From Rhynochetos jubatus (lineage: Eukaryota > Chordata > Aves > Eurypygiformes > Rhynochetidae), in NCBI GenBank assembly GCA_027574665.1, contig CM050664.1, positions 16,332,774-16,396,773 of the forward strand: a stretch of DNA of 64,000 bases, written 5' to 3'. Below are positions 26,801 through 50,229 of this stretch, one piece after another. Each line of letters starts with the position of its first letter. Positions within the stretch are counted from its first letter, which is position 1. A model generated the notes under the pieces. It was given only the letters and a program-made list of their open reading frames with translations, did no database searches and was not told the origin of the DNA. The position numbers and the translations under genes are program-made.

Positions 26801-29800
26801 GTTCCTTGCCACCCTAGGTGAGTAACACCAGGCGTGGGTGCAGTACACCCTAGAGCAGACAGCTTGTGGGAGGAAGGTGTGCAATACCTGTGAGATGTGT
26901 CCCCGGCTTGTGGGTATATAGCTGTTGCTTGGGAGCCCTGCGACAAAGGATAATGCAGCATGTAAAACTGCAAGTGGTCTTGGGTTCTCCTGGGAGTGTC
27001 CAGTCTGCAGCTGAGGGCGCTTCCAGGGCGCTGTTGGCAGCGTTTTGAGGGAAGGCACGCACCCTGTGCATCTCGGACACAGGCTGGTCTCCCTCCAGCT
27101 CCCATTGAGCTAGCTGGGGTAGTGAGATAGAGCTGATTTTTCTGGAAGCTTACAGCGTTCTTCTCCTGGCTCACTAGTGCTTTTTTAAGGCTGTGTAAAT
27201 AGTTTGCAGTTACTATATATAGCATCCAAAGGGAAAAGCCTTCTTCTGGACTTGTTATTGCTGCTTAGGTGGAATTACATAGAAGTATCCAGGCTTCAAA
27301 CTGTGTACCTCCTGCCAGGCAGTGATGCCAGTACAAGATGGACACTCAAGCTGTCTGTTTTGTTTAGGCAGGGGACATTTAAAGGACAAATATGCAATTA
27401 TTAAGCTCTTGTTTTGCATGAGAGAGGACCTGTGGAGCAGGCAATACACTCTCTGGTCTGTCGAGCCTGTCCTTGGTAAAAAGCAAGCTTTGCTGGAGAG
27501 AGCGCGAGCTTTGTGCTCCCCACAGGGCAGCGTGGGAGAGGAGCCCTCCTCCAGCTCCAGACTGGGCTGCAGAGGAAAGCTGAAAGTCTCCACTGAGTTT
27601 ATGGAGCCTGGGAAAGGCAGCACGCAAGCGCTGTCCTCCGGTGCTCTCTGGGAGCTGGGGATGTTTGCCACCACCAAGGCCAATGCCCCCTGCTGCCACC
27701 CAGCTGTGGTGGCTTCCATTTAAAACAGCTCCCATCTCAGCTTTGACCTCAGCAACAATGACCTCCCTTTCTTATTTCAAGGGTGTTGTTAGCCCTGAGC
27801 GTGCAGTATCGCTGGAGAGCTTGTGTGGGGCTTACGTTGGGATGTGCCATAGCTCCTAAGGCTGTAGAAAGGGCAGAAAACCTGCTCTGCCTGCTGAAAT
27901 CCCTACCACGCCAGCCATCAGCCGGTTCAGACACTGGCTGTGGACCTTGCCGCAGGGCCAAATTTGCTACAGCCTCCAGCACAAAGCAACAGACCAGTTA
28001 TATCTGTCCTCAACGCTGGCACGGCCATCGTGTCACACAGCTTTTGCTGAGCGTGCCAGGAGCCACGTCCGTGCCTGGGATGGTGTTTGCAGCAGTTGTC
28101 TCTGAACAATGGGATGAGGGAGAGGTGATGTGTGTGTGCTGGCGAGCATCCTCTCTCTGAGGCTGCAGACTTCCTTCCTACTGTCTTTCATGTTCTACCT
28201 AGGGGACTACAGCGATCAAACCATCGCACTGTGGAATACTTACACTTACGAACTCGTGTCATCAACGTGTGTCACGGAACCAGTCCACGATGTGGCTTTT
28301 AGTCCTTTTTCTCACAGAGAACTGGCCTGCGTGGGGAAGGGAGCCGTGATGTTTTGGCTGTTGGAGGAACAGGGAGCTGATGTCAACCTCAAGGTAAACC
28401 TCAATTTTACCTTCTTTTAAAATTTACTTTCAGCATCTCTGGTTTCTTTCCCAAGCCCCTGCTGAGCGCAATGGAGGCTCTGCCCCCATGAGTCCGTAGG
28501 AGTTTGATTTCTTAGTGAGATGATGTTGGCTGGCCGTGAATGGCTTTCAGTTGTTTGAGTTGTTAACTGTGTAAATTGAAGGGAGGAGGAGGGGTTTTTC
28601 CCCCATGTAGGTAAGGACCATGTTCTCTTTGTTTCTGTTTGGTGTGCTCCGGCAGGTTCATCGTGCCCCTGCCCCAGACGTGCTAGGGCCGGTGGAGCTG
28701 ACCTCTCTCTGCTACGGTGCCGACACTACTCTTTATAGTGGGACCAACTCAGGCCAGATCTGCGTGTGGGACACCGAGACTAATCACTGCTTCATGACGT
28801 GGGAGGCCGACGAGGGTGAGATCGGTGGGTGCAGATGCCCTGGGCATCTGTCAGGGCTGTAACAAATTCCCAACTCTTTAGAAAAGAAAAGCAATGACCT
28901 TGCAGGGTTCTCTGCTCAGAAAACCAGTTTGCTGTGTTGGATACAAGATAGGTGGGATGGCAACAGACCCCAGTTTCCTCATCAGAGCTGGGGGGCCATC
29001 TCTAGTCTATAAGAACGCTGGGTATTGGGCTGTAAAAGCCCCCTGCTGCTCTGCCTGAGTGAATCAGCGGCCTGGCTGTCAGGAGCACGCTGTGGGTGAT
29101 GGCCGAGATGGGTGGCTATTCACGATGGGTGCCCTTCATTCCCCTGTGACCTCCCAGGTGTCCTGGTGTGTCGGCGCAACAGGCTGGTGAGCGGTAGCAA
29201 CACCAAACGCATCCGCCTGTGGGCAGTGGCAGCTGTGCAGGAGCTGAGGCTGAAAGGTGCTGATGCCAGGTAGGAGGTCATGGCCCCTCGATTTGCTCTT
29301 CCCCTTGTCCAGCAGCTCCCAGAACCTGTCTTGGAGGTGGTGCTTTCACAGACACACATCAGATCTGCCTGCAACCACGTGGCTCCTGTTGCTCTCCATC
29401 CTTAGCTTTTCCTCTCTACCCCGTGACTACTGATTCTTACTGTCTGGATCTTTTTACTGAATTTTTGCCACAGGTAGTTGAACCCTCTTAGTGCTGGAAA
29501 TGGGTGGAGTTTGTCATGCCTGAAGTTTGCAGCGGTGATTTGTAGGAACTCCTTTAAGAGAATTAGTGAAAACACACTGCCTTTGTTTCTTCTCTCACAC
29601 TATCGCATCCCCCGTTTTCTTTCTTCCCTGTAAAAGATGGTGGCAGAGCAAAGGCAACCGAAGTTGCTGTTCAGTGTACCGGAGCCGCTCACTGAACCGT
29701 TCAGCTGCAAACATGTGACTGGGCTCACTAGCAAATTGACTTTAAAGGAGGCAAAGTGGCTGTTCCAACATCTGAGCCAGTCCTTCTCTCATCCTCCATT

Positions 29801-32800
29801 CCTCCAGGTCTAGCTCTGTCCTGCTCGAACACGAGATCACTCTCGACGGGACAATAGTCAGCGCAGCCTTTGATGACTCTCTGGAAATGGGAATTGTGGG
29901 CACCATGGCAGGAACGCTGTGGTACATCAACTGGACGGAGAGCACGAGCATCCGGCTAATCAGCGGCCACAAGAACAAGGTTAGAGGGGCTGGGCCGGGC
30001 AGGGCTGCCCGTGCCTTGGGAAGCGTGTGTGGGCTGCAGAAGTGTTCCCTGGTCTGGGCATCGCAGAGGTCAGGGCAGGGCTCACTAGCGCTGAAGGGAC
30101 GTGTCTACAGAGAACTGTGCACACTGAGGAGTCCAACATCAAGTCTGAGCTCATCTGCCCAGCCTTAGGTGTTTAACAGCCTCAGCCTGGGGGTAGCTCT
30201 GGGCCTTTCCGCTGGAGCGGAGGAATGTGGTTTGCAGTCGCTGAGGCTTCATTCCTGTGACTTCTGCCTGCCTTCTGTTTGCTAGCTGCACATCCATACT
30301 GGATAACGTTTTCTTTGTCCGAAACTAAATAACCCACCCGAGGTGAAGAATGGCTGTTGTGAATTTTGCTGTTGCTTTGGGGTATCTTTAAGCTACAGAA
30401 AAAAGATTTCAAGTGGCAGGAGAGCAGGTATTTTACTTCCACCTATGTTGCGTAGCGCCTGGCACGAGCTTTGGGGATAGGCTACTGGTTTCCGTTACAA
30501 GTTGTCAGCCCAAGATTAAAGCACAAATGCAAAGCACCCCACCTTCCTTTATGCCTGGGGCTTCTTGCCTGGTGTCACCCATGAGAGGGGCCCTGGGAGA
30601 TGAGGGGCAGGGAGCTGATGTCCTCTAGGCTGCAGCACTTGAAGGGCCCCTGTTCCCCATTTCTGTTCTCGCTGCAGGTGACCGAAGTGTGCTTCAGTCC
30701 CGACGAGACTCACTGCGTAACATGCGGGGAAGACGGCAGTGTGAGGATTTGGTCTCTGGGCAGCATGGAGCTGGTGGTGCAGTTCCAGGTGCTCAACCAG
30801 GTAATTGTCTGCGGTACATCAACCTCTTCCTCTTGGTAGGGGGCACAGTCTGCTGCTTGGGATTGCAAGGACTGCTGTGTCCTTGTGGACCAGACTAAAG
30901 CTGGGGAAATAACTTGCAGATGGAGCTTTTAGTGCACTTGGTTGCCCAGTCCTGCTGCCTTCACTGTGTTGTTGGGTCTCTGCCCTGGTTGCTTTGCAGA
31001 GCTGCCAGTGCCTGGCCTGGAAGCCGTGTGCCGTTGTTGCGTGGGGAGCCGAGAGCCAGCATGTAGTGGCAGGGTACAGCGATGGCACCATCCGCGTGTT
31101 CAGCATTTCCAGGACGGAGATGGAGCTGAAAATGCACCCCCATGCTGTTGCGCTGACAGCAATTGCCTACTCCACGGATGGTGAGGCTGCCTGTTGTAAC
31201 AGCGGGGAGGCGTTGCCTTGGGGAGCATGGCTTGGTTGTGTCTGGGTTACCCTGACTGCCAGCCGCTCTGCGTACCAGCGACCTGCCCAAAAACCTGGGG
31301 CTGAGGAAAGCCAGAGAATTTATATTGGTGAGCTTTGGTAGCTGCCAGCTGAACGTGAGGTAAACAGGACACAGCAGGTGTGTTGGCAGTGGTACGGCTA
31401 AGGGGTTTGGGTACAGTAAACATTCCTTTGTGTCCTCCTTTGTGTCAGTGGAATGTTTTAGTGCGTGTCTCCAAGACACCTCATCTTACCCAGCCCTTGC
31501 TTCAGATGTTCCCAGCCTCTTATAGTGTTTTGGGACACCAGTATCTCACAATCTTGTACCTTTCTCCTATGGGTTTTCTCTTCTCCTACAAGGTGTCCCA
31601 TTCTTTTCTCTCCTCTGCCCACAGGAGAAATGATCTTATCTGGGGACAAGGACGGGCTCGTGGCTGTCAGCAGCCCTCGCACCGGAATGACTATCCGTGT
31701 TCTGGCTGACCACAAAGGCTCCCCCATCACTGTCCTCCAGTGCACCCGGAAGCAGGTGAGGCCTCGCGCTGTGCAGGAGCGAGTCCCCGCGTGTCACTGC
31801 ACAGCCGTGGGAAGCAGCGTGCCCAGGTCTGTCGGTTTGCTTCACTGTCCCTCACTTTTCTTCTTTGAGCCCCCGTCTACTCCAGTAACTTCTGCTCAGT
31901 TTTGTTAGGGATGTCTCCATGGGGTAGAGCCACGTACGTTGCAGGTGTGATCCTGAGTGAGGCTGCAGCTGTTGTAGACGCATTTGCACGTGTGATGAGC
32001 ACCCAGAGAGCAGCACCCCTTGAGAGCAGCCAGGCTTTCAGCCCCTGTGCCCTGAGAAAGGTCTCGGCGTGCTTTCCCCGTGTCGCTCCTTGGCAGCCTG
32101 GCTTCCTGTGTGTAGCCGGCTCTTTGTACGGCTCCTCTATGGAGCTAGGAAGACTTGGTTGTGCAGCAGTGTGATGGTTTTAGCATCTCCTTTGTCCCTC
32201 TCTTCATGGAGAGTGGTTTTTTCCTTCATACAGTGGAAATAAGAATAATTCTGCCTATTTTCTCAGGTTCTAAAATCACAAATGCTGCAAGGCTGTGTTC
32301 CCTGGTAATTCTACACTTAGAAGATCCTGCTTGTTTTTAGGTGAAGGACACTGTTAGGGGACACACGGTACCTGCAAGTGCTCCCTGAGGAGATGTGCAG
32401 ATCCAGAGGACATCCCGGGGAAGAGATCTGTGTCATTTAGGCCAGGCGCTTGCCCCTCCTCCAGCAGCCTCTGCAGCTGGGGCTTTCAGCCCGGACCGTT
32501 TGGCCGGTTTCAGTACCGCGGTGTTTTTGTCCTGTTTTATTGTGATAAGTAACTTCAAGCACTGCCCAAACGGAGGTTAATCCTGGTGTTGATCGCCTAT
32601 GGTATAAGGCCTGTGTTCCCACGAGCTCCTGCTCCGCGTTAGCTCTAGTAGCAGCTTTCCCTAAAGCTTCTGCACTGCTGGAGTCACAGTGTTGCTTTTG
32701 TCTTCCGTAGTACCACGATTTTGGGGTGGAAGGAGGCGAGCTGTGGCTGGCCACCAGCTCGGACCGGCGCGTCAGTGTCTGGGCCTCCGACTGGCTGAAG

Positions 32801-35632
32801 GATAAGTGCGAGCTCCTCGACTGGCTCAGCTTCCCGGCTCCTGCTGTCCCTGAGGTGAGCGTGGTGCCTGCCAGCCCCTGCCTGCTCCTGACATGGGTCT
32901 TGGCACCAGCTGAGCTGGAGGAAGGATGCCTCTAGGCTCTGAGCGGGACAGGGCCAAAGAGAGAGCGTGTGCTTAGGAAAGTCATCTTTGTTGGTTCTGC
33001 TGCTCATAGAGTATCTTGTTCATGTACCTTCTTGCGTGTCAACAGGCAGCAGGAATTGTAGCAGTGCCTAAGCACCAGGAAGCACTGACTTTGTAAGCAT
33101 GAGGAGTCAAAAACTGCATCTGCAAAGAGCTGACAGCCCTGTGCTATGCAAAACAGAGCGCAAGCAGCAGTGAGCACAGTGCGCAGAAGCGAGACCTAAT
33201 TACGAGCATGCTGCTAACTTTGACGCTCCCAAAGAGCATGAATATTCAGAGCCAGGAGCCCAGTGACAGGTTCATAGAGCCAAATACAGCCCTGCCTGTC
33301 TGCGATGCTTTGCAGAACCCTTTGGCTCCAGCGCAGGTGTGGGATTTGGGCAGCAGGACACCTGCTAGAAAGGGGAGGAGGTTCTGTATCAGGCGGGACA
33401 TGGTGACGGTCCCCAGTGCATGTGACACTGGCATGCAGAAGGGAGTGGGTCTTTTTGGGGGGCAAGCGGTGGTGGCTCAGCCTGCCACCCTCGGGGCCAA
33501 GCACCAGCCAGGCCCATAGAGCAGCTGGGTTCTGTCAACGTTTATTTTAGTTTCCAAAACGATGGATTTCCTCTCTATGGAGGAAACTCATGACAGATCT
33601 CTCCTCAGTGAACAGGGGAAGGATTAATCTTGCATCCTCTAGTAAATACCTATCTTCTGGGCCCTATTTTCTTGTGTTAAACCAAGCCATAACCCAATCC
33701 CACCTTCAAGCCCATGTAGGAATAATGCCTCTGTGGAAATTCAACCTCTTGGACCCTCATGTGTCCCATTCCTACGAGAGTAAACAATTTGCTTCAGGTT
33801 TCCGTGGCAGGGTGTAGTTGCTCCTTGCTTTGCTGTGAGCACTTCAGAGGTGGCAATGCAAGAGGGAGGAAACAGCCTCTGTCACACTAATTTCCTGCTG
33901 CTTGGACACCTGCAGCCCAAGGGCTGGTGTCCCTCTGTGCTCTCCTTTTGTCCCCCATGGTGTTGAGTCAGGCTGGAGAAGCCAGCCTCAATTTTGTCAC
34001 ATTTGGTTTCCCTCACCAGGGTCTCAGCAGCCTCCCGCCCAGCCTGGCCGCGTTCTGCCCTTGGGAGCCTGGTACACTGGTCTACGTCGGCTTTGGGCTG
34101 CAGAAGGAAGCCTTGTTTTACAGTCTGCGGAAAAAACAGGTACTCGTGCCCTGCCAGGGTGGCACAGCCCTCCTCTGCCGCTGCGGAGCCATGGCCACGT
34201 CGAACGAGGTGCAGGGGAAGGGGAGGCAGTGCTGCCCAGTGTGTGGGGTGGGCTCAGGCATGCAGCTACGCAGGGCAACTGCCTTTTCAGAAACTCCCAA
34301 GTCTGGCCCAGGTAACGGTGAGCGGCAAGGCCCTGCCTCCGCCTCCGGCTGTGTCTGGGCAGGCTGCCAGTCCCTGCGACTGGAGGGGAAGGCGTTTGCT
34401 TTCAGGAGCACTAACTGTCTTTAAGTCATTGAGCCGAGTCTCCTCTGGAAAATCAATGCTTTTGGCAGGTTTCCGAGCTCTGAGAGGTGCTGTCACCTGT
34501 CAGCCTCCCCTCTGAGAGGAGCCCTTTACCCTTCTAAGTGTCACTGCAGCAACTCTGGTCTCCTGCCTGCTCGTTTCTGAGGTGTTGGTGTGTTTCTCTT
34601 CCTGGAGCGCAGGTAGTGGAGAAGATCTCCTTGCCGTACTTCGCCACGTCGCTCAGCCTGTCTCCTGCAGCACGCCTCGTGGCTCTTGGCTTCGATGGTG
34701 AGTACCGGAGGGTGCCGTGGGCTCTGCTGCCCATGTCTTGTTTTCATGTTACCTTCCATGGGGAGGGATCTCCTGTTCTTCCCGTGACTGAGGGGAACCA
34801 AGTGTCCTTTTTTCCTTTAAACAAGCCAGACGTGCACACATACCAGCCCGTGTCTGTGGGTAGCTGCCCTGCTCCCAGGCAGAGCATGTGTCAGGCAAGG
34901 AGAAAGCTCTGAGGGACACAAAGGTCAGAAACAAGATGCATGAGCTCAGTCCTGTTGTCAGTGAGCAGAATTTGTCACTTGAATGACTCCTTGGGGTTAC
35001 AGGCTGTCTTTACCTCCACTTAGGAGCAAACAGCTCTGTGGCTGTGTGAGCTACAGCCTGGAAGGCAGGAGCAACCCTCCCCCAGCACAGAGACAATCAG
35101 CACCCTTCCCCTGTCAAGGGCACTTTTCTCCCATAGCTGTTTATACCTGTCTTTGACAGCCGCTCCCGAGAGCGGGGTGAGCTCCACGCCTGCCCCGGGA
35201 CTGTGGGGTATCTGCTGAGCAGGGTGTGAGACAGCAGCGTTGACTAACGTGTGCTGGCTGCACCCGTTCCTGCAGCGTGACAGCCTGACACGCAGCTCTG
35301 CGGCGTCATGCTCTCTCCCCATTACCAGCTGTTAATTGCCCACTTGCTTCGGCAAGAAGCCATCCCCTGTCACTCAGCGTATCCACTCGCAGCTCGGTAG
35401 GGGGGAAGAGGGCCCGGGGGCGCCGACTGGGAATGGTGCTCCGGGCAGGGCCAAGCCCCCTCCTTTCCCCACAGAACGGCTCCTGCGGCTGCTGCGCTGC
35501 CCCACCAGTGACGCACAGGACTACGCCGGCCATGACGACACTGTCCATCTCTGCCGCTTTGCCCCGTCTGGCCGCCACCTCCTCACAGCTTCCCACAGCG
35601 CTGTCCTTGTCTGGGAGCTCATGGGCAGCTGA
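5866..35632 (+). CDS. WDR90: WDR90 / POC16, CFAP20-domain plus WD40 centriole wall protein
   Basis: Coding exons: 5866-5875, 6462-6553, 6647-6823, 7104-7242, 7681-7851, 8785-8908, 9649-9919, 10826-11056, 11407-11475, 12085-12195, 12304-12449, 12756-12813, 14348-14466, 14657-14818, 15746-15861, 17007-17123, 17949-18184, 18611-18750, 19294-19424, 20695-20825, 21302-21463, 21737-21865, 22388-22521, 22600-22637, 23074-23193, 23617-23784, 24613-24713, 25607-25709, 26166-26287, 26658-26817, 28203-28393, 28656-28815, 29158-29269, 29808-29979, 30678-30800, 31000-31180, 31625-31755, 32711-32854, 34020-34139, 34613-34697, 35475-35632. All phases agree: 5565 bases, 1854 codons plus TGA. The N-terminus (AWQRPYLNVFKHFRVEEWK, then FSNLFKEFKSTATWLQFPF) is the CFAP20-like (DUF667) domain over about the first 190 residues. 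The rest is WD40 repeats, e.g. SEDGYLRLW, SQDNTIRVWDL, AGDKVIKVWDY, GEDGSVRIWSL, SDRRVSVW. Known role: inner scaffold of the centriole microtubule wall. Residues of exons 25-27 are a low-complexity linker. No lesion is seen. Confidence 0.95.
5880..6400. repeat. Degenerate G-rich minisatellite in WDR90 intron 1
   Basis: Most of intron 1 is a diverged tandem repeat. The phrases CACGGAGGTAACGGGGG, GTCACCGGGGCTGGGGG and CTCGGGGCAC recur roughly every 50-75 bases, about eight times. Open frames through it on both strands are by-products of repeat composition, not genes. Confidence 0.75.
12814..14347. other. WDR90 intron 12, no feature recognised
   Basis: This is the longest WDR90 intron (1.5 kb). 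I see no exon, no recognisable repeat and no open frame of interest. A T-rich tract at about 14170-14200 is unremarkable. Confidence 0.6.
15138..15312 (-). mobile_element. CR1 LINE fragment (3' end), WDR90 intron 14
   Basis: The + strand reads as the reverse complement of the CR1 3' end. It starts CACAGAGTCACAGACTGG and passes through CCACTAGACCAGGTTGCTCC and CCTCATCCAGCCTGGCCTT, so the element lies on the - strand. It is 5'-truncated, as usual for CR1. This family is the chief evidence that the window is avian. Confidence 0.92.
15862..17006. other. WDR90 intron 15, AT-richer, no feature recognised
   Basis: This 1.1-kb intron is less GC-rich than its neighbours. Nothing beyond ordinary intron sequence was recognised; there is no CR1 and no long open frame. 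Confidence 0.6.
17541..17830 (-). mobile_element. CR1 LINE fragment with ORF2 C-terminus, WDR90 intron 16
   Basis: This antisense CR1 3' fragment is longer than the one at 15.1 kb. On the - strand it still encodes the last residues of the CR1 reverse-transcriptase ORF, ending in the characteristic KARLDEAWSNLV followed by a stop, then the CR1 3' tail. It is 5'-truncated and inactive, and ends about 120 bases before WDR90 exon 17. Confidence 0.92.
19425..20694. other. WDR90 intron 19, no feature recognised
   Basis: This 1.3-kb intron contains an AATAAA at about 20375 in an AT-rich stretch. No exon, recognisable mobile element or RNA gene was seen. Confidence 0.55.
26818..28202. other. WDR90 intron 30, no feature recognised
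   Basis: This 1.4-kb intron has small open frames on both strands but none with recognisable similarity or splice context. No repeat family was recognised. Confidence 0.55.
32855..34019. other. WDR90 intron 38, no feature recognised
   Basis: This 1.2-kb intron is ordinary sequence between WD40-coding exons. Nothing else could be supported. Confidence 0.55.
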
Positions 35633-35848
35633 GCCGGGAGGCCCCTGGACCGGGCGTGCTTCTCTAGCCGGGGAGGGTGGCTGGCAGCATCCCTCTGGCC
35701 AGGCCTCAGCCAGGCCCCAACCAGGCCCCAGCACCAACCCCTGCTCCCCCCGCGGGTTGCTGGGGCCGGACGCGGCAGCGGGCCCGCAGGCCAGGCCCGG
35801 ACGGTTACGGGATGTGTTTTACGGCCCCTTTTGCCGTTCGTTTGCGTT

Positions 35849-35854
35849 AATAAA
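35849..35854 (+). other. WDR90 polyadenylation signal AATAAA
   Basis: A canonical AATAAA lies 217 bases after the WDR90 stop and only 169 bases before the RHOT2 start codon, so the WDR90 3' end and the RHOT2 promoter are nearly contiguous. Confidence 0.85.
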
Positions 35855-35879
35855 ACGTGAAAAACTGAAGCCGGGAGGT

Positions 35880-36022
35880 GTCGGGCTACTGTGCGCCACC
35901 TCCGCCCGCCAGGGGGCGCCGCTCTGCCCGCGCCGCTCTGCGCCGCCGCTCGCTGGTGTGGCCGGAAGCGGGGCGGGGGGGGACGCGGCGGCGGCGGCCC
36001 CGGGAGCGGCGGCGGTGCCGCC
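35880..36022 (+). promoter_or_regulatory. RHOT2 promoter / 5' UTR with CTCF-like and ETS-like motifs
   Basis: This CpG-rich, TATA-less segment lies between the WDR90 poly(A) signal and the RHOT2 start. It carries CCGCCAGGGGGCGCC (about 35906-35920), a very good match to the CTCF core, and CCGGAAGC at about 35961-35968, a typical ETS-family site of housekeeping promoters, followed by a GC box. Occupancy is inferred from motif identity only. Confidence 0.65.
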
Positions 36023-47575
<11,553 letters not shown>

Positions 47576-48945
47576 GAGTCGCTCTCCGCCCCGTCCTCCC
47601 CGTGACACCAGCCTCCCCGTCTCAGATGACGCCCCGTTGAGGGGCCCTGCCTCAAGCTGGTCCCTGGTGGGAAATCCTCCTTTCCCTCCTGGCCTGGATT
47701 GCAGGACCAGTGAAACCAGACTTCCTAGCACCAGCAGGATAGATCCCACGGTATTCCAGCCTAACTCTGCCGCCTTCTCGCCCACGTGGCTCCTGCCCAG
47801 CTGTGGCAGCGGGGCCCAGGCAGCTCTGCCCAGGGGCTGCGCTTCACCGGCAGCCGGACAATCGCCCCCCCCCCCCCCCCCATCTTTTATCCTGTTCTTT
47901 TTTAACGTTTGTTTTTAAGCTCAAACATCAGTGTTTTCAGCATCTTTTGGGGCGGGCACATCCCTTCCCCAGAGGGCTGGGGGGCAGCGCTCCCGGAGCG
48001 CCTGGGACCTCTGGCAGCAGCAGAGCTGCTCACGGCTTCAGCCCCCGGGGCACATTTTCAGCCCCACTCCCTCTTTTCCTCTGCCAGCGCTGGGAAAGGC
48101 AGCAGTGGAGGGCCCCGGGCTGCAAGGGGAGGGAGGGATAACCGGGACGTGTCCCAGCCCCTTCTCTCCCTTGTTTCTGCACAACAGAACTCTGCAGAGC
48201 CCTGCAGCCACCAGCGTCCTGGCCACCAGGATTCGCAGGGTCCCAGCAGCCCTGGTGAGCTGGGAGGACTGGAAGGGCATAGGCTGCCGGCTGTGCTCCC
48301 GAGGCTGCTGTCCTTTCCTGGCCATGCCGTGGCGGAGCTGGTGCCACACCGTGCTGCACGGCCCGTGTCCTGCTGTCCCTTCGGTGGGGCCCTGGTCCCG
48401 CTGGGGCTGTCCTGGAGCGTGAGGGCCGGGCACTGCATCTCCTGGGATGACTGGAAGCTCTTCCCCTGCCCACACCCAGGCTGGCATTAGCTGCTGGGTC
48501 GCTGCTGTGACCTCAGCCCAGCGCAAATCCGTGGTCATAGCCCCACGGAACTCCGTCTCCAAGCCTGGAAGAGCCAGGCCAGCCTGTGCTGGCCTCCGTG
48601 CTCCGCTCACGCCCGGCCCTGGGCTCCCGTCCTGCCGGCAGGGAGCGCGGCTCAGCTCCTGGCTCACCAGCGCGGGCTCTCAGCCCTTTTGAGCACACTC
48701 AGGGTGGGTTTGTTTGCAGGGGGGGCGGTTCTGGAGCTGCTTCTCTAGCTTCTGTCTATTTAAACTTTTTATCATGGCCTGGAGCCCGTCGGGGGGGTGA
48801 GAGGGTTGCAGGGGGGCAGCCGGCATCTCTTACAGGGGCTGGCTGGTGGCCTGACCCCGCTCCCAGCACCGGTTCGGGTCTGGCAAAGCCGTGTTGTTTT
48901 AGGAGGTTTGTTCTCTACGTGGAAATAAATTTTTACACGCCTCCC
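47576..48945 (+). other. RHOT2 3' untranslated region and poly(A) signal
   Basis: After the stop, the first well-placed AATAAA is at 48924-48929 in an AT-rich patch (GGAAATAAATTTTTA), giving a 3' UTR of about 1.37 kb. A run of C bases lies at about 47867-47880. A shorter UTR ending near 47900-47950 cannot be excluded, although no canonical signal is present there. Confidence 0.6.
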
Positions 48946-50229
48946 TCTTGCACGCCGTCTCCTGGGGAGCAGGACCCCTTGGCGCTGCCAGGGCACAGAG
49001 CCCTTGGCTGTGGTGTGAGTGAGGAGACCCCCAGGCCTGGGCTGCCCACCCCTTTTGGGGGCAGTGACGGGGGTTTAGGGCAGGAGCTGGAGCCCGGCCC
49101 GCTGGGCCAAGCTTCCTTGGCACGTGGGGATGTGGATGGCTCGGCAGCAAGGGCCGAGGAGAGGGGGAAGGAGGTGGTTGGGTCCCCGTGTCGCTCTGGC
49201 AGCATTGAGGGGGGCAGAAGCGGGAGCTGTGGCTCTGCGTGCCCATCTCCACGCGGCGTTAGGGGATCCCCGCTTCTCCCCGCATTCCTGCAGATCCTGG
49301 GGGCTGTGCTCCCCGCCCTCTTTCTCCCATTTCCCCGTGGCAGCTTTTCCCTCGGCTATTTCTGTCTCCTCAGACTCAGCCACAGGCGCTGGGCACCGGG
49401 AACGTGGGCGCAGCTGGGGAAGAGGCTTTTGCCAGCACCTCTCCGGGGTCCTGCCATGGGTTCGGCAGGCTGGGCTGCACCCTGGTGCATGAGGGGTCCC
49501 TCTGGGGCACAGGGGGTCCCCAGTGTGGTGGGGGGGTACAGCCGTGCCAGGTTGTGGGTGGGAGAGGGGACCCTTCCCGCCGTGGCACCCAGGGTGCCCA
49601 GGCAGGGATGGGGAGGGAGCGCAGTTGGTGCGGCTGTGCAGGGCGGAGGCGATGCTGAGGTGGACGGGACACACGGTGCTCCCTGGGGAATCCAAACCAG
49701 GCTGGGCCGCGTGGGAGCAGCAGGCCCACGTGCCACGGGGTGTATTAATAGTGTTGGTGCCACGCACGCCGTGCTGGGGCACGCGTGGGGCTGGGGCACA
49801 CGTGGCAGGGGTGGGAGCTCATCCGTGGCCGCACGTCCCGGAAGAAGGAGCCCGGGTATTGCCCCGCAGCCTGGCATCGCGACCAGCCCCTCTGCCCCGG
49901 CGTGGGGCCAGCCCCATGCCACTGCAGGGCTGTGAAGCCTAGAGCTCCGCGGGCGCTGGCAGCGGGGCTGAGCTGCGCCCCAGGGGAGCAGGGATGGGGC
50001 TGGGTCCCCCCACAGGCAGGATGCAGGGGAGGCTGGGGGCGGCAGGCCCGGTGTGGGTGCTCCTGTGGCAGCAGGGGAGGGTGCAGCTCATGGGTACCCA
50101 GTGCCAGGGTGTCCCGTGTGCCCCCTGTGCCATGGAGTGCCCGCGGGGGACATGCCCAGAGCGGTGGCCTGTGGGTGCCAGGGGCAGGACAGAGTGAAGT
50201 CTGCAGGCACCTGTCCCAGATTGCACAGG
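48946..50229. other. GC-rich intergenic region, no gene recognised
   Basis: This region lies between the RHOT2 3' end and the minisatellite upstream of RHBDL1. Several long open frames exist on both strands, as expected from GC-rich DNA with few stop codons; none shows a recognisable domain. An upstream non-coding or alternative first exon of RHBDL1 could hide here but is not supported. Confidence 0.6.

Noticed and set aside
5866-35632. WDR90 as a decayed gene
   Set aside because: All 41 exons join with matching phases and no stop, giving exactly 1854 codons plus stop.
48586-49935. 449-codon + strand open frame between RHOT2 and RHBDL1
   Set aside because: It overlaps the RHOT2 3' UTR, has GC-driven composition and no recognisable domain, and overlapping minus-strand frames of similar size exist.
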